A stretch of 55,377 nt of DNA from Helicobacteraceae bacterium (lineage in GTDB: Bacteria > Campylobacterota > Campylobacteria > Campylobacterales > Sulfurimonadaceae), in contig CANMJR010000019.1 in assembly GCA_947498025.1 (NCBI GenBank), positions 1 through 55,377 of the forward strand, given 5' to 3'. How positions within the stretch are numbered: position 1 is the stretch's first letter; each line of letters begins with the position of its first letter. Under the pieces are notes generated by a model, which was given only the letters and a program-made list of their open reading frames with translations, had not been told where the DNA came from and searched no databases. The translations under genes and the position numbers were made by a program. This document shows positions 1-8,814 of this stretch, piece after piece.

Positions 1-1676
1 GCAAGTTCTGCTCCATCTTTTGCGGCAGAGTCTGTTTGGTTTGCCATGGTTGCCATTTCGTTTGACTTTTGCACATTGTTCTGTACATTAGATGTCATCT
101 CTTCCATGGCTGCTGCTGTTTCTTCTAGGCTTGCAGCTTGTTGGTTAGATGCTGTTGAAAGAGTTTCTACTGCTTGTTTTAGGGTGCCTGCTTCGCCTTG
201 GAGTTCTATGCCGTTTTGGAGGGACATAGAGAGCATTTCATTAACAGAACTATGCATTAAATTTAAAGCGATTACAAGTCTCTCTAAAATACCGCCTTTT
301 TCATCGGCTGAATTCATCTGTACATTAAGAGTGTAGTTGTGTTTTGCATAACTCTCCAATTTCTCAGTAATATCTAAAAGTCTCGCACGATTACCTTTTA
401 GCATATCGTTTAAAACAACTTTTAAATCAGTTAGATTTGGGTTGTGTGCAGTTGCTTCAACAAATTCACTATACCACCCATTTTTTACACGGTTCATAAC
501 ATGAGTTATATTTTCAATCATTGCAGCATCTGCGATAAGACCTTTTTCGATTGCAGAGATGTTTTCGTTTATGACTTTTGCCATTTGTCCGAATTCGTCT
601 TTGGAATCGAGATTGATTAATTCGGCTTTAGAGCTTTCTCGGTTTAAAAAGCTGAAGAAGGATGTTAGACCTATTTGAATAGAATTTAAAGGATTTAAAA
701 TATTTTTAGTTAAAACTATAGATACGATAACACCGGCTAAAATAAAAAATACGATCAATGCAAGTGCTGTCGTGATTTTAACGGATAAGCTATCCATCTT
801 TTCATCCATAGCTTTATAAACAAATTTGTAAAGCTCAAGTTCTACATTTCTAAGGATGTCTATAGATTCGGTTACATTAGTAAACCAGACACTCGCATCG
901 ATGCCAAAGCCGCCTTCCAATCCTTTTGTTTTTGCCGTTTCAAGCATGGCAAAAGTTTTATCTACCGCTTCGCCTTTAAAGTTATTTTTGTAAAAATCTT
1001 GTAACTCTTTTGGTGCTAGAGTTTCAAATTTTCTATGGTTTACTTCATATACAAGTTCTCTGCCGATAACGAGTGAGTAATTAATATGATTTATAGAATT
1101 CTGATTAAAAGCTTGATTTAACAAAGCTCTTATTTGTCCCAAAGATTCTTTTGCAGAAGATAAGTTTGTATATGCTTGGATAGTATTTCTTCCGTCCATA
1201 TCATTCATTTGTGTCGGTATTATAGCTGCAGCATCAACAAAAGAAATGATAGTTTTAGTATAGTAATTTCCGACATCAGGAGCACTCATTTTTAAAGAAT
1301 CTACGGAAGATCTTTTTTGACTAAGTTCGTTTAAGTTGTTTAAAACAGAGCTATCGCCTTTGGTTTTTGCATAAATTTCTTTTATTTCATTTAATGTAGT
1401 ATCAACTTTAGATCTTATATCGGGAATCTTATCTCCGTTTTTTGCTCCATTGCTTGCGGCAAAACCTACGCTAAGCCCTCTCTCCACCTGTAGAGCATGA
1501 ATCGCTTTTGCTAAAGATTCTACTTCTAAAATACGGCTCTTTGATACTTGCAGGTTCTCTTTTTCGACGAATAATGCGTTTATTGCCAAGACGGAATGGA
1601 ATGTGATTATTAGAAGAGGCGGTACTGCCATCATTAATAATTTCAGTTTTATAGATATGTTGTTTAGAAAATTCAT
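1..1676 (-). CDS. Methyl-accepting chemotaxis protein with NIT sensor domain (C-terminus outside window)
   Basis: A chemoreceptor that senses a small ligand in the periplasm and signals to CheA. About 558 codons are visible and the 3' end lies beyond position 1. In order: N-terminal TM (residues about 10-33), a long periplasmic region with the NIT (nitrate/nitrite-sensing) signature 'QVERGLSVGFAASNG' near residue 65, a second TM ('ALALIVFFILAGVIVSIVLT'), a HAMP region with 'NPLNSI' and 'DEFGQM', a linker, and the start of the helical signalling domain ('QQAASLEETAAAMEEMTS'). The start is the ATG at 1676, which precedes the first TM directly. Translation was done by hand from the minus strand. 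The family is certain. The ligand is inferred from the domain only; NIT domains often, but not always, bind nitrate or nitrite. Confidence 0.93.
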   Translation of the reverse strand, partial: MNFLNNISIKLKLLMMAVPPLLIITFHSVLAINALFVEKENLQVSKSRILEVESLAKAIHALQVERGLSVGFAASNGAKNGDKIPDIRSKVDTTLNEIKEIYAKTKGDSSVLNNLNELSQKRSSVDSLKMSAPDVGNYYTKTIISFVDAAAIIPTQMNDMDGRNTIQAYTNLSSAKESLGQIRALLNQAFNQNSINHINYSLVIGRELVYEVNHRKFETLAPKELQDFYKNNFKGEAVDKTFAMLETAKTKGLEGGFGIDASVWFTNVTESIDILRNVELELYKFVYKAMDEKMDSLSVKITTALALIVFFILAGVIVSIVLTKNILNPLNSIQIGLTSFFSFLNRESSKAELINLDSKDEFGQMAKVINENISAIEKGLIADAAMIENITHVMNRVKNGWYSEFVEATAHNPNLTDLKVVLNDMLKGNRARLLDITEKLESYAKHNYTLNVQMNSADEKGGILERLVIALNLMHSSVNEMLSMSLQNGIELQGEAGTLKQAVETLSTASNQQAASLEETAAAMEEMTSNVQNNVQKSNEMATMANQTDSAAKDGAEL

Positions 1677-2163
1677 TTTTTTCCTTATTTTTTTTTATTT
1701 TTTTTCTTCAATTCTAAAAACAAGTGCGTTATATAAATTTTCCATTTAATATTTTATGGGTAATAAAAAATAGAAGCATTTTTATATTTTTAATGAGTGC
1801 AAAAAAGTAGGATTTGAATTTAGAGATAGATTTTTTAGTATAAAGGTAGAGACAGAGGGAGTATTTAGAGTAAACTAGATTGTGATAATAAGTATCAACA
1901 ACCCCTCGTCTCTCTCTCTACCATAGATACTATTAAAATAAGCTTAAAGTAGAGAAAAAAAATTCTCCAACTGAAATTATTTATTTTATTCAAGATTGTA
2001 TTTCTATGGGCAGCTAAAATTATTTGTTTATGTAACATTAAGATTATACAGCCTTTAATTTATTTGATGAAATCATATAGCTGTAGTGTTGCAAGTATGT
2101 TGCAATTTTAATGCAATTAATTTAGCAGATGTTCATAATGTTGAAATTGTCGATAGGTCTAAT
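1677..2163. other. Intergenic region, 487 bp
   Basis: Very AT-rich spacer between the start of the chemoreceptor gene and the end of the acyltransferase gene. It should hold the chemoreceptor promoter (minus strand). I saw no convincing coding frame, RNA gene, long hairpin or repeat, only some purine-rich stretches. Confidence 0.5.
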
Positions 2164-3357
2164 TTATTGGATTATTAAATCCCTAATATTTTTTATCTCT
2201 TTCTCAATTGCCTCTCTTGTAAGCATAGCAATCTCATCAAAACTAAGATTTTCAGGATAGATTGGCTCTAAAAAAGTGATTCTGATTTTTGCAGGTTTTG
2301 GAAAAAGTTTGCCTGCTTTGAGCGCTTCAAAACTTCCATCTATTACCACGGGGATAACGGGAACATTGTAGGTTTTGCTCAGCATGGCGAAAAATGGACT
2401 GAATTTTAGCAGATTTCTGTCTCTTGTTCTTGCACCTTCCGGAAAAACAACCAAATTATTTCCCTCTTTTAGCACCAAAGCACACCGTTTTATGGAGCGG
2501 ATAAGATTATTGTCTGCATCTATGAGAAGTGTCTGTCCGTTGTCTGAGATTGGACGCAGAAATCTTGTTCCAAAAACCGCTTCATAGGCCAGAAAAAAGG
2601 TCTTTTTTAAGATGCCGTAGGGAAGCGTTGCCTCCATCAAAAAGCCGTCAAGCATGCTTTGATGCGTGGGGGCGATGATGCATGGAGTGGCTGGAATATT
2701 CTCTAGCCCTCGCACTTCGAGGCGGAAATAGAGCGTAAAAAACGGCAAGAGAAGGGTCTTGTAGAGAAACATAATAAAAGGGGAGTAGATAAGTTTTTCG
2801 TTCATCTCTTCGCTGAGCATCTTTATCCAATCCATTTTTATCGGGTTACAATGCTTTTGACGTACTTTTATATAGCTGTACAAATCTCTCATAATCATGA
2901 TTTCTGAGAAAATAACTTCATCTATAAAGACACCAAAGCTCATTTGTACAAAGACAAAAAGTTCGACATAGTCGAGCGAATCAAGCCCTAGGTCAAGCTC
3001 TAAGTGTGAAGAGGGTAAAACTTCGCATCTGCACATGCCGTGCAAAAAAGATTTGAGTGTTCTGTAAAGTGCATCCTCAGGCTCCTCTTCAACTCTTCGC
3101 GGTTCATCTTTTGATAGGGGAAATTGAGAGATTGTGTAGCTTTTTATCTTTTCATCTTCTTCTGCTTTCATGTTGTAGAGCTCAATGCAGTACCAGCGAA
3201 GCTGACTCTCGATGTTTACGATGTGGGCAGATTTGAGTGCCTCGAAATTTGGGTAGAGCAGGGCATGTGTAAATCCATCTTTGATGCGTACTTTAGCCTC
3301 TTTCACGAAGGGTGAAAGGGCTAAAAGCCGCTCCTCTTTTTTGTGTAAATCCATCAT
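2164..3357 (-). CDS. ACP-PlsC acyltransferase with a remnant acyl-CoA-ligase C-terminal domain
   Basis: Probable membrane-associated acyltransferase that moves an acyl chain onto a lysophospholipid or similar acceptor. Three parts are visible. Residues 1-about 90 resemble the small C-terminal domain of AMP-forming acyl-CoA/acyl-ACP ligases ('SPFVKEAKV', 'IESQLRWY', then 'SQFPLSKDEPRR'). Residues about 95-170 are an acyl-carrier domain with the phosphopantetheine site 'LGLDSLDYVEL' (Ser about 127). Residues about 195-390 are a PlsC domain with 'HQSMLD' (HX4D) and 'FPEGARTRD'. The large adenylation domain of the usual ligase-ACP-PlsC fusions is absent. I chose ATG 3357, just after the cupin stop, because the upstream extension to 3429 overlaps cupin coding and looks non-coding. 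Whether this is a functional short form or a decayed fusion is open. Confidence 0.78.
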   Translation of the reverse strand: MMDLHKKEERLLALSPFVKEAKVRIKDGFTHALLYPNFEALKSAHIVNIESQLRWYCIELYNMKAEEDEKIKSYTISQFPLSKDEPRRVEEEPEDALYRTLKSFLHGMCRCEVLPSSHLELDLGLDSLDYVELFVFVQMSFGVFIDEVIFSEIMIMRDLYSYIKVRQKHCNPIKMDWIKMLSEEMNEKLIYSPFIMFLYKTLLLPFFTLYFRLEVRGLENIPATPCIIAPTHQSMLDGFLMEATLPYGILKKTFFLAYEAVFGTRFLRPISDNGQTLLIDADNNLIRSIKRCALVLKEGNNLVVFPEGARTRDRNLLKFSPFFAMLSKTYNVPVIPVVIDGSFEALKAGKLFPKPAKIRITFLEPIYPENLSFDEIAMLTREAIEKEIKNIRDLIIQ

Positions 3358-3367
3358 GCTTTGAGCA

Positions 3368-3721
3368 TTAAATGAGCGTGATGCAATCCTCAGCTTTTGG
3401 AACAAGGCACAAAAAGCTGTAAGTCTCATTTCCTAAAGTTTCGTATGCATGCGCAACATTTGCAGGAATGAGCAGAATATCTCCCGCATTCGCTTCAAAA
3501 ACTGCATCGCCGATCGTCACTTTTGCGCGCCCGCCGAGGACGAACTGCTCATGCTCTATAATGTTTGTGTGAAGCGGCATGTGACCGCCAGCCTCGATTG
3601 TGAAGTTTCTCATGGCGAAGTTTGGAGACTCTTCCGGTGAGAGAAGCATCTTCATGGCAACACCTTTTCCGGCTTTCTGTGGCATTGCCTCAATACTCTC
3701 TATCTTTTTATGTATAAACAT
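3368..3721 (-). CDS. Small cupin-domain protein
   Basis: 117-residue single-domain cupin of the Cupin_2 type. It shows the two conserved segments of the barrel: 'GGHMPLHTNIIEHEQFVLGG' (metal-ligand His/His/Glu plus a later His) and 'GDILLIPANVAHAYETLG'. Such proteins usually bind a divalent metal and act as small dioxygenases, isomerases or sensors; the substrate cannot be told. ATG 3721 is chosen because an AAGAGG ribosome site lies about 6 nt upstream, whereas the longer frame back to 3799 would overlap the divergent kinase gene. It lies 10 bp before the acyltransferase gene on the same strand, so the two are probably co-transcribed. Confidence 0.85.
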   Translation of the reverse strand: MFIHKKIESIEAMPQKAGKGVAMKMLLSPEESPNFAMRNFTIEAGGHMPLHTNIIEHEQFVLGGRAKVTIGDAVFEANAGDILLIPANVAHAYETLGNETYSFLCLVPKAEDCITLI

Positions 3722-3791
3722 CTTTGACCTCTTATGTAGTTTAAAATATAATTTATAGTAGCATAACATAATAAATGTATCGAGGTAAATA

Positions 3792-5396
3792 ATGAGCATT
3801 AAAAAAGCACAAAGCGGTAGTAGATATTTTGGGCTCTATAGTTCACTTTCTTTGATGTTCTCAGTTATTGTTTTAGTTGTTGTCGCTCTTCTCATTCAAC
3901 TTGAAAAAAACAAGCACGAGTTTGAGAGGCATCTTGCTCAAGATATTCTACATAATGCGATTGATAATTTTGATAATATAGTTTTAGCTAGAAGTTGGAA
4001 TGCCTCTTTTAATGGTGTTTATGTAAAAGAGCAAGATGGCATTAAGCCAAATGAGTACCTTAAAGACAATGTTATACATAGCGATAAAAGTGAGACGCTT
4101 ATTAGAATAAATCCCTCTTGGATGACCCGTCAAATCTCTGAATTGTCTAACAAAGAAACAAAACACTACTACAAAATGACATCTCTCAAACCTATAAACC
4201 CAGTAAATAAACCGGATGCTTTTGAGACAGAGGCGTTGAAGTATTTTGAAAAAAACAAAGACGAACGCTACTACTGGAATTTTCAAAAGAGCGGCAATGT
4301 TGTAGAAAAATTTGATTTTATGGGAAGTTTAAAGGTTGTTGAGAGCTGTATATCATGTCATGCCGAGCAGGGCTATAAAGTGGGTGATATTAGAGGCGGA
4401 ATCAGAGTTACTGTTCCTATAGATGAATATAATGATGGAATGATTTTGATAAAAAACGAGAGCGTTCATATGCGGTGGATTATTTTAACAGCCGCCTTGA
4501 TTATAGCTTCGTTGCTCTCATTTTTAATGCAAAAAATATTTACACATCAGAGTGCGATGGCTGTATTCAATAAAGAGCTTGAAGAAAAGGTAGCGCAAAG
4601 AACGCAAGAGCTTCTGGAGATGAATGATACTCTCGAAGCCAGAGTGGCGGATGAGGTAGAAAAAAATAGAAAAAAAGATGAGGCAATCTTGACCCAGTCG
4701 CGCTATCAGGCCATGGGAGAGATAATGGAGATGATCTCTCACCAGTGGCGACAGCCGATTACCGTTATCGGAGTGATTTCAAATAATTTGCTGATAAATC
4801 TTGAACTTGGAATGGATAATAAAGATGAGATGAAAGAGTATCTTGAAAGTATTTCAACTCAGGTACAAAAACTCTCTAAAATAATTACGGAATTCAGCAA
4901 TCTTTTTGAATCTGACTCGGTTGAAACTCTGACCAGACCATGCAAAGTTGTGAATGAGATTTTGGATGTTATGCAAAATAATCTTAAGCACTACAACATA
5001 CAAGTTGAAATTAAGTGTGAAAATAATAGTGAAATGATGCTCATGTCAAGGGAGTTTTTTCAGGTTTGCTGGAACATTATCAACAACGCCAAAGAGATGT
5101 TGCTTGAGAGAAAAATAGTCAATCCGAAAATTACAATAGAAATAGAGGAGAGAGAGAGTGAGGTGATAGCCCGTATCTCTGATAATGCGGGCGGAATAAA
5201 AAAAGAGTATCTAAGCAAAATTTGCGAGCCCTATTTTAGTACAAAAGAGGATCTCAACGGAAAAGGCTTAGGTCTCTACATCAGCAAATCTATTGTAGAT
5301 AAACAGCTGCATGGCGCTCTAAGCGTAGAAAATGGGGAGGAAGGAGCTGTTTTTACAATTGAGATTCCTAAGAATAGAGGCAAAGAGTCAGAATGA
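3792..5396 (+). CDS. Sensor histidine kinase with periplasmic c-type haem (Tll0287/DUF3365-like) domain
   Basis: Membrane sensor kinase, probably responding to redox state or a haem-bound ligand. TM1 is at residues about 18-37. A periplasmic domain (about 38-225) ends with a haem-binding CISCH motif at residues 186-190 followed by 'GGIRVTVP', as in Tll0287/DUF3365 proteins. TM2 is at about 227-248 and a coiled coil at about 255-300. The HisKA-like H-box is 'MISHQWRQPI' (His317), a typical Campylobacterota form. HATPase motifs follow: N-box 'NIINNAKE', 'DNAGG' and 'GKGLGLYIS'. No receiver domain is fused and no response regulator is adjacent. Start ATG 3792 has GAGGT upstream. The stop TGA overlaps the left copy of an 18-bp repeat (see 5392). 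A second haem sensor of the same type is encoded at 22061. Confidence 0.93.
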   Translation: MSIKKAQSGSRYFGLYSSLSLMFSVIVLVVVALLIQLEKNKHEFERHLAQDILHNAIDNFDNIVLARSWNASFNGVYVKEQDGIKPNEYLKDNVIHSDKSETLIRINPSWMTRQISELSNKETKHYYKMTSLKPINPVNKPDAFETEALKYFEKNKDERYYWNFQKSGNVVEKFDFMGSLKVVESCISCHAEQGYKVGDIRGGIRVTVPIDEYNDGMILIKNESVHMRWIILTAALIIASLLSFLMQKIFTHQSAMAVFNKELEEKVAQRTQELLEMNDTLEARVADEVEKNRKKDEAILTQSRYQAMGEIMEMISHQWRQPITVIGVISNNLLINLELGMDNKDEMKEYLESISTQVQKLSKIITEFSNLFESDSVETLTRPCKVVNEILDVMQNNLKHYNIQVEIKCENNSEMMLMSREFFQVCWNIINNAKEMLLERKIVNPKITIEIEERESEVIARISDNAGGIKKEYLSKICEPYFSTKEDLNGKGLGLYISKSIVDKQLHGALSVENGEEGAVFTIEIPKNRGKESE

Positions 5397-5409
5397 AATT
5401 TCACCGAGT
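5392..5409 (+). repeat. 18-bp direct repeat, left copy
   Basis: The sequence aatgaaatttcaccgagt occurs here and again, without mismatch, at 7912-7929, where it spans the start codon of the radical SAM gene. The left copy overlaps the stop codon of the histidine kinase gene. The two copies bracket a 2.5-kb stretch of three otherwise unrelated genes. Confidence 0.9.
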
Positions 5410-5781
5410 ATATAAATAATAAGAGGTTGAAGTAATCTATTAATAATATGTAAGAAACTTGACTTTCAGCTCAAACGGAGAAAATTATTTTGAACTTACA
5501 CGATATAACAATGAAGCTGTTAATAGAAAAATTAGCGTTAAGTTCAACGGATAAAGAGTATAAAAAATTTGATTATTTAATATTTTTGAGATAGCTATTC
5601 GAACTAAAGCAGCATATGAGTTGTTTAAAAAATAGAGTACGCCAGATGGTCTTGATTTTTAAATGTATTATAGTGTAATTCTATGTAAATGAGTGACGCT
5701 GCTTGTGACATAATTATATTACAATTTTAAAGTTGCAAAACACAACAAGGTTTTTCTCAAGAAAGACCAAATTTCAAACAA
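5410..5781. other. Intergenic region with possible decayed coding sequence
   Basis: AT-rich 372-bp stretch just inside the left 18-bp repeat. A 27-codon open frame begins with ATG near 5511 ('MKLLIEKLALSSTDKEYK') and is followed, after a stop, by another short stretch reading 'AIRTKAAYELFKK'. This looks like the remains of a gene broken by stops, but I cannot name a family. A promoter for the downstream secreted-protein gene is probably near 5700. Nothing else is evident. Confidence 0.35.
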
Positions 5782-5790
5782 ATGGTTAAG

Positions 5791-6180
5791 ATGAAGAAGT
5801 TGATTGTTATGGCGTTGATGCTATTTGGGTTAGTTTGTAATGTGAGTGCGGCACCTGCACCTGCTGCGTATTTTTGGGAAATCGAATATATAGGTTCTAC
5901 TGATTATCCTTACTGGGAGGATGTATTTGGAAGTCAAACATCCACAGTTCAGAATCATGGGGGTACAGTGGAAGCAACCATCATAGTTGTAGGCTATAGT
6001 AGTAATATAGTTTTAACATATAATGGCTCTCCAATGTCATTGTATGGTGTTCAAGATATGGATTTAGATGGTGATGGCACTATTGATGCTTGGAGATATT
6101 ATTATATTTCTAGCGGTCCTTCAGGCTATATGCAATTAATAGATTCAGGTGTAGTAAAAGATACTATGTTTGTTCAATAA
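5791..6180 (+). CDS. Small secreted protein, DUF4879 (YolA)-like
   Basis: 129-residue exported protein of unknown function. It has a clear signal peptide ('MKKLIVMALMLFGLVCNVSA', cleavage after Ala) and then a compact beta-rich domain. The spacing of 'NHGGTVEATI', a Ca-loop-like 'DLDGDGTIDAWRYYY' and a serine/glycine-rich end recalls the DUF4879 family (Bacillus YolA type). That match is from memory and uncertain. I chose the ATG at 5791, which starts directly with the basic n-region; an in-frame ATG at 5782 adds three residues. A strong inverted repeat follows the stop. It is the first gene of the repeat-flanked insert and is unlike its neighbours in function. Confidence 0.7.
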   Translation: MKKLIVMALMLFGLVCNVSAAPAPAAYFWEIEYIGSTDYPYWEDVFGSQTSTVQNHGGTVEATIIVVGYSSNIVLTYNGSPMSLYGVQDMDLDGDGTIDAWRYYYISSGPSGYMQLIDSGVVKDTMFVQ

Positions 6181-6184
6181 CTCG

Positions 6185-6214
6185 AAGAATAACACTTTTA
6201 TTAGTGTTATTCTT
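6185..6214 (+). terminator. Hairpin, probable terminator after the secreted-protein gene
   Basis: Perfect 12-bp inverted repeat (6185-6196 with 6203-6214) and a 6-nt loop, just past the stop at 6180. The following T-run is weak, so termination is likely but not certain. Confidence 0.55.
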
Positions 6215-6239
6215 GTAAAATATTCGAAAAGGACATGAG

Positions 6240-7085
6240 ATGATTGTTACATCAACAACTCAAACACAATACATTCCTCAAGTGCAATCTAAATCGTCAA
6301 GTACACAAGAGGCACCCAAAAATAATCAACAAACTAGATATGAAATGCTTCTTGGAATGAAATCAGAAAATATGACACCAGCAGAGCTTGCTGAAAAAGA
6401 GCATTATAATGCAATGCGACCTGTAAAGTATCTTGATGAAGTGGGAAATGAAGCACTCAATAAAGCTCTTGAAGGTAAAACAGATACTGAAAAATTTTCC
6501 ATAAAAATGATGTTAGAATTAGAATTTATGACAAGTGTGAAATTAAATGCTCAAGGCGGCTTAGATAGACAAAAGTTTGATTCTATTGATACGAGCAAGT
6601 CTGCTACAGAAGATAGATTTAGTAATTATCTAAAAACTTATGATGATTTACATCCCCTCGATACTCTAGGAGTTAAAGATATAGTAGCTAAGTTCTTAGA
6701 TATTTATAAAAACGACTCTACTAAAGATGTAAAAAATCAAGAAAATTCAGTCGTAGATAAATTTTTAGAAGATTTATATAGCAAAGAGTCCATTGCATTT
6801 CAATCTAACATGACTAAAGAAAATATCAAAAATAACATGGATGAGTTTCATCAAGCTTTGGTTGATAAACTCGGTAACTCCGATGAAGCAAAAACAGAGA
6901 TTTCCAAAAAAATGGATGAGTATAAAAAAGAGCTGCTTAACCAATATGAAGAGAGTTTAAAGAGTTCCGATACCAAAAGTTTATCGTTGGAACAGCAAGC
7001 TATTATCAAAGTCTTATCGGATGAGAACCTCAAAGAAACTAGTTCATTAAAAGAACTCTTAGCAAATCAGAAAGAAAAGCAATAA
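6240..7085 (+). CDS. Hypothetical protein, helical, probably cytoplasmic
   Basis: 281 residues with no signal peptide or membrane segment. The N-terminal 35 residues are polar and low-complexity (Ser/Thr/Gln-rich, probably disordered). The rest is charged and looks largely helical, with Lys/Glu-rich heptad-like stretches toward the C-terminus. I do not recognise a family. The ATG at 6240 follows 'aaaaggacatgag', a good ribosome site. It is the middle gene of the insert bracketed by the 18-bp repeat and converges on the gene at 7087-7776 with a 1-bp gap and a shared hairpin. Confidence 0.75.
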   Translation: MIVTSTTQTQYIPQVQSKSSSTQEAPKNNQQTRYEMLLGMKSENMTPAELAEKEHYNAMRPVKYLDEVGNEALNKALEGKTDTEKFSIKMMLELEFMTSVKLNAQGGLDRQKFDSIDTSKSATEDRFSNYLKTYDDLHPLDTLGVKDIVAKFLDIYKNDSTKDVKNQENSVVDKFLEDLYSKESIAFQSNMTKENIKNNMDEFHQALVDKLGNSDEAKTEISKKMDEYKKELLNQYEESLKSSDTKSLSLEQQAIIKVLSDENLKETSSLKELLANQKEKQ

Positions 7086-7112
7086 GCTAAAATGACTGTT
7101 TCATTTTAGCTT
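7084..7112. terminator. Bidirectional hairpin terminator between convergent genes
   Basis: Perfect 12-bp inverted repeat (7084-7095 with 7101-7112) with a 5-nt loop, followed by a T-run on the plus strand. It spans the stop of the plus-strand gene and the last codons of the minus-strand gene. Confidence 0.75.
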
Positions 7113-7776
7113 TTTCAAAAATGTCTTGCATTCTTTTAATCGCCTCATCTGATTGTTCAGGAATTTTAAATGCTTCTCCATTTTCTTGTGTGTAACAATT
7201 AAACCCGCCAGAGAGAGATATATTCATAGAATAATTATACTTTGGCTCGATACCGGCAAGGCAATATGCTGTTTCAAGGTAAGATTTACCGGATAGGGCA
7301 TCGGTGATTTTTATTTTTAAATCATCTATATTTTCTAATGATGAGGGAGGAACTAAAAACAGAAAATTTCCTATATACTCACCCTCTTCTATTTGTGCAT
7401 GTAATATTATTTTTCTATCATAAAAAGCTTCTTTTGGAGGTTTAGATGCACTAAGAAGAGATATAGAAAATCTTCCGTTTTTATCTCGTGTACTAGTAAT
7501 AATGAACTCTTTATCTTCAGTAAGTGGCACTTCAACTTCCGGTAAATCCTTCATAATAGGCTTCTTAAGCACTTCTTCTTTAACGAGTTCTTTTTTAGGC
7601 TTTACAGTTTCAATATTTTGTGGTTTTGTAATATAAACAATCTCTTCTTTTGTGATTGTTTTAACTATAGGTTCCGGTGTCGGGATTTCTTTATTGGTTA
7701 GTACAATTGCATAAATACTTAACAACAATAACAGTATAGATAAAACAGCAATGATAATATTTTTATTTTGGTACAT
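7087..7776 (-). CDS. Hypothetical single-pass membrane-anchored periplasmic protein
   Basis: 229 residues. One N-terminal TM/uncleaved signal anchor (about residues 6-26) precedes a Pro/Lys/Glu-rich linker ('VKPKKELVKEEVLKKPIMKD', about residues 58-77) of the kind seen in cell-envelope-spanning proteins, then a globular domain (about 90-225) holding two Cys ('AYCLAG' and 'FNCYTQ') that could form a disulfide. No named family recognised. The linker suggests that it crosses the peptidoglycan. It is the last gene of the repeat-flanked insert and is transcribed toward the 281-residue gene. Confidence 0.75.
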   Translation of the reverse strand: MYQNKNIIIAVLSILLLLLSIYAIVLTNKEIPTPEPIVKTITKEEIVYITKPQNIETVKPKKELVKEEVLKKPIMKDLPEVEVPLTEDKEFIITSTRDKNGRFSISLLSASKPPKEAFYDRKIILHAQIEEGEYIGNFLFLVPPSSLENIDDLKIKITDALSGKSYLETAYCLAGIEPKYNYSMNISLSGGFNCYTQENGEAFKIPEQSDEAIKRMQDIFEKAKMKQSF

Positions 7777-7911
7777 TTGCTCAGCTTTATAATAATTTAT
7801 AAAGTGAATAATAACACTATCATGTCATAGATAATGTCACAAAAAAGTTTGGCTAGAACCTATGATGTTATATTTCCAGTATAATCAATATAAATAATTT
7901 AAAAGAGCTGT

Positions 7912-7929
7912 AATGAAATTTCACCGAGT
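7912..7929 (+). repeat. 18-bp direct repeat, right copy
   Basis: Second perfect copy of aatgaaatttcaccgagt (first at 5392-5409). Here it holds the ATG and first codons of the radical SAM gene. Upstream, 'tataat' near 7880 could be the -10 of a promoter acquired with the insert. Confidence 0.9.
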
Positions 7930-8782
7930 CCATGTAGAAGTAACAAATATCTGCGGTTTGGCATGTACATTTTGTCCGCCGAAGGTGAAGCCTGTCAAAA
8001 CGATGCCGCTTTTCTTTTTTGAATATGTTTTAAAAGAGCTTCGCCCCTATACAAAATCTCTCGCTTTTCATGTGATGGGCGATCCTTTGACCCTCTCCAA
8101 TCTGGTTGATTATCTGGAACTTGCAGAAAAATATGGCTTTGAGGTGGAACTTACGACCAGCGGATATTACCTGAGTAAAACGCCTATGGAAGTGCTGTTC
8201 CATGCAAGTGTGCGCCAGCTCAATATTTCACTCAACAGCTACAATAAAAACTCTCTAAACCTAACTTTTGAAGAGTACATGCACGCTGTTTTCAAGGCAT
8301 GCGGCGATAAACTGCAGAGTTACCCGAAACCCTTTATAAACCTGCGGGTTTGGAATCTTGATGAAAAAAGTTCTGAGGCTGAGTTTAACAGCCTTTTATT
8401 TGAAAAATTGGAGGGTTTCTTCGGTACGCAAATAGATACAGATGAGATTTACAGAGATAAAATAAAATCCCTCCGTCTTGCCCCGAAGATACTTCTCAAT
8501 TTTGACAACTATTTTGAGTGGCCCTCTCTTGGCAGTTCGCATGAGAGTGACGCACCATGTCATGGTCTGAAATCTCATATCGGAATTTTGGCGGATGGAA
8601 CTGTCGTGCCATGCTGCCTTGACGCCGAGGGTGTGATAAATCTCGGTAATCTGCATGAAACAGCGCTCAAAAATATTCTTGATTCTTCGAGAGCAAAAGC
8701 GATAGTTGAGGGCTTTGCACATGCAAAGGCTGTTGAAGAGCTGTGCAAAAAGTGCAGTTATAAATGCCGATTTAACAAATAG
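7913..8782 (+). CDS. Radical SAM protein with SPASM-like C-terminal cysteines
   Basis: 289-residue radical S-adenosylmethionine enzyme. The [4Fe-4S] motif is CX3CX2C in 'CGLACTFCPP' near the N-terminus, followed by 'HVMGDPL' and 'TSGYYL' typical of the partial TIM barrel. A C-terminal Cys cluster ('GTVVPCCLDAEG', 'LGNLHE', 'LCKKCSYKC') resembles the SPASM/twitch auxiliary-cluster region of peptide- or cofactor-modifying members. The substrate is unknown and no obvious precursor peptide lies next to it. The start lies within the 18-bp repeat. In the inferred ancestral order it overlapped the stop of the haem sensor kinase gene (ATGA), hinting at a functional or transcriptional link with that kinase. 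Confidence 0.88.
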   Translation: MKFHRVHVEVTNICGLACTFCPPKVKPVKTMPLFFFEYVLKELRPYTKSLAFHVMGDPLTLSNLVDYLELAEKYGFEVELTTSGYYLSKTPMEVLFHASVRQLNISLNSYNKNSLNLTFEEYMHAVFKACGDKLQSYPKPFINLRVWNLDEKSSEAEFNSLLFEKLEGFFGTQIDTDEIYRDKIKSLRLAPKILLNFDNYFEWPSLGSSHESDAPCHGLKSHIGILADGTVVPCCLDAEGVINLGNLHETALKNILDSSRAKAIVEGFAHAKAVEELCKKCSYKCRFNK

Positions 8783-8814
8783 TATAGTAGAATGAATATC
8801 TATATGTTTTATAA

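Noticed and set aside
3984-4742. Minus-strand frames of 100 and 72 codons inside the haem kinase gene
   Set aside because: The overlapping plus-strand gene has full domain support; the opposite frames have no ribosome site and no recognisable content.
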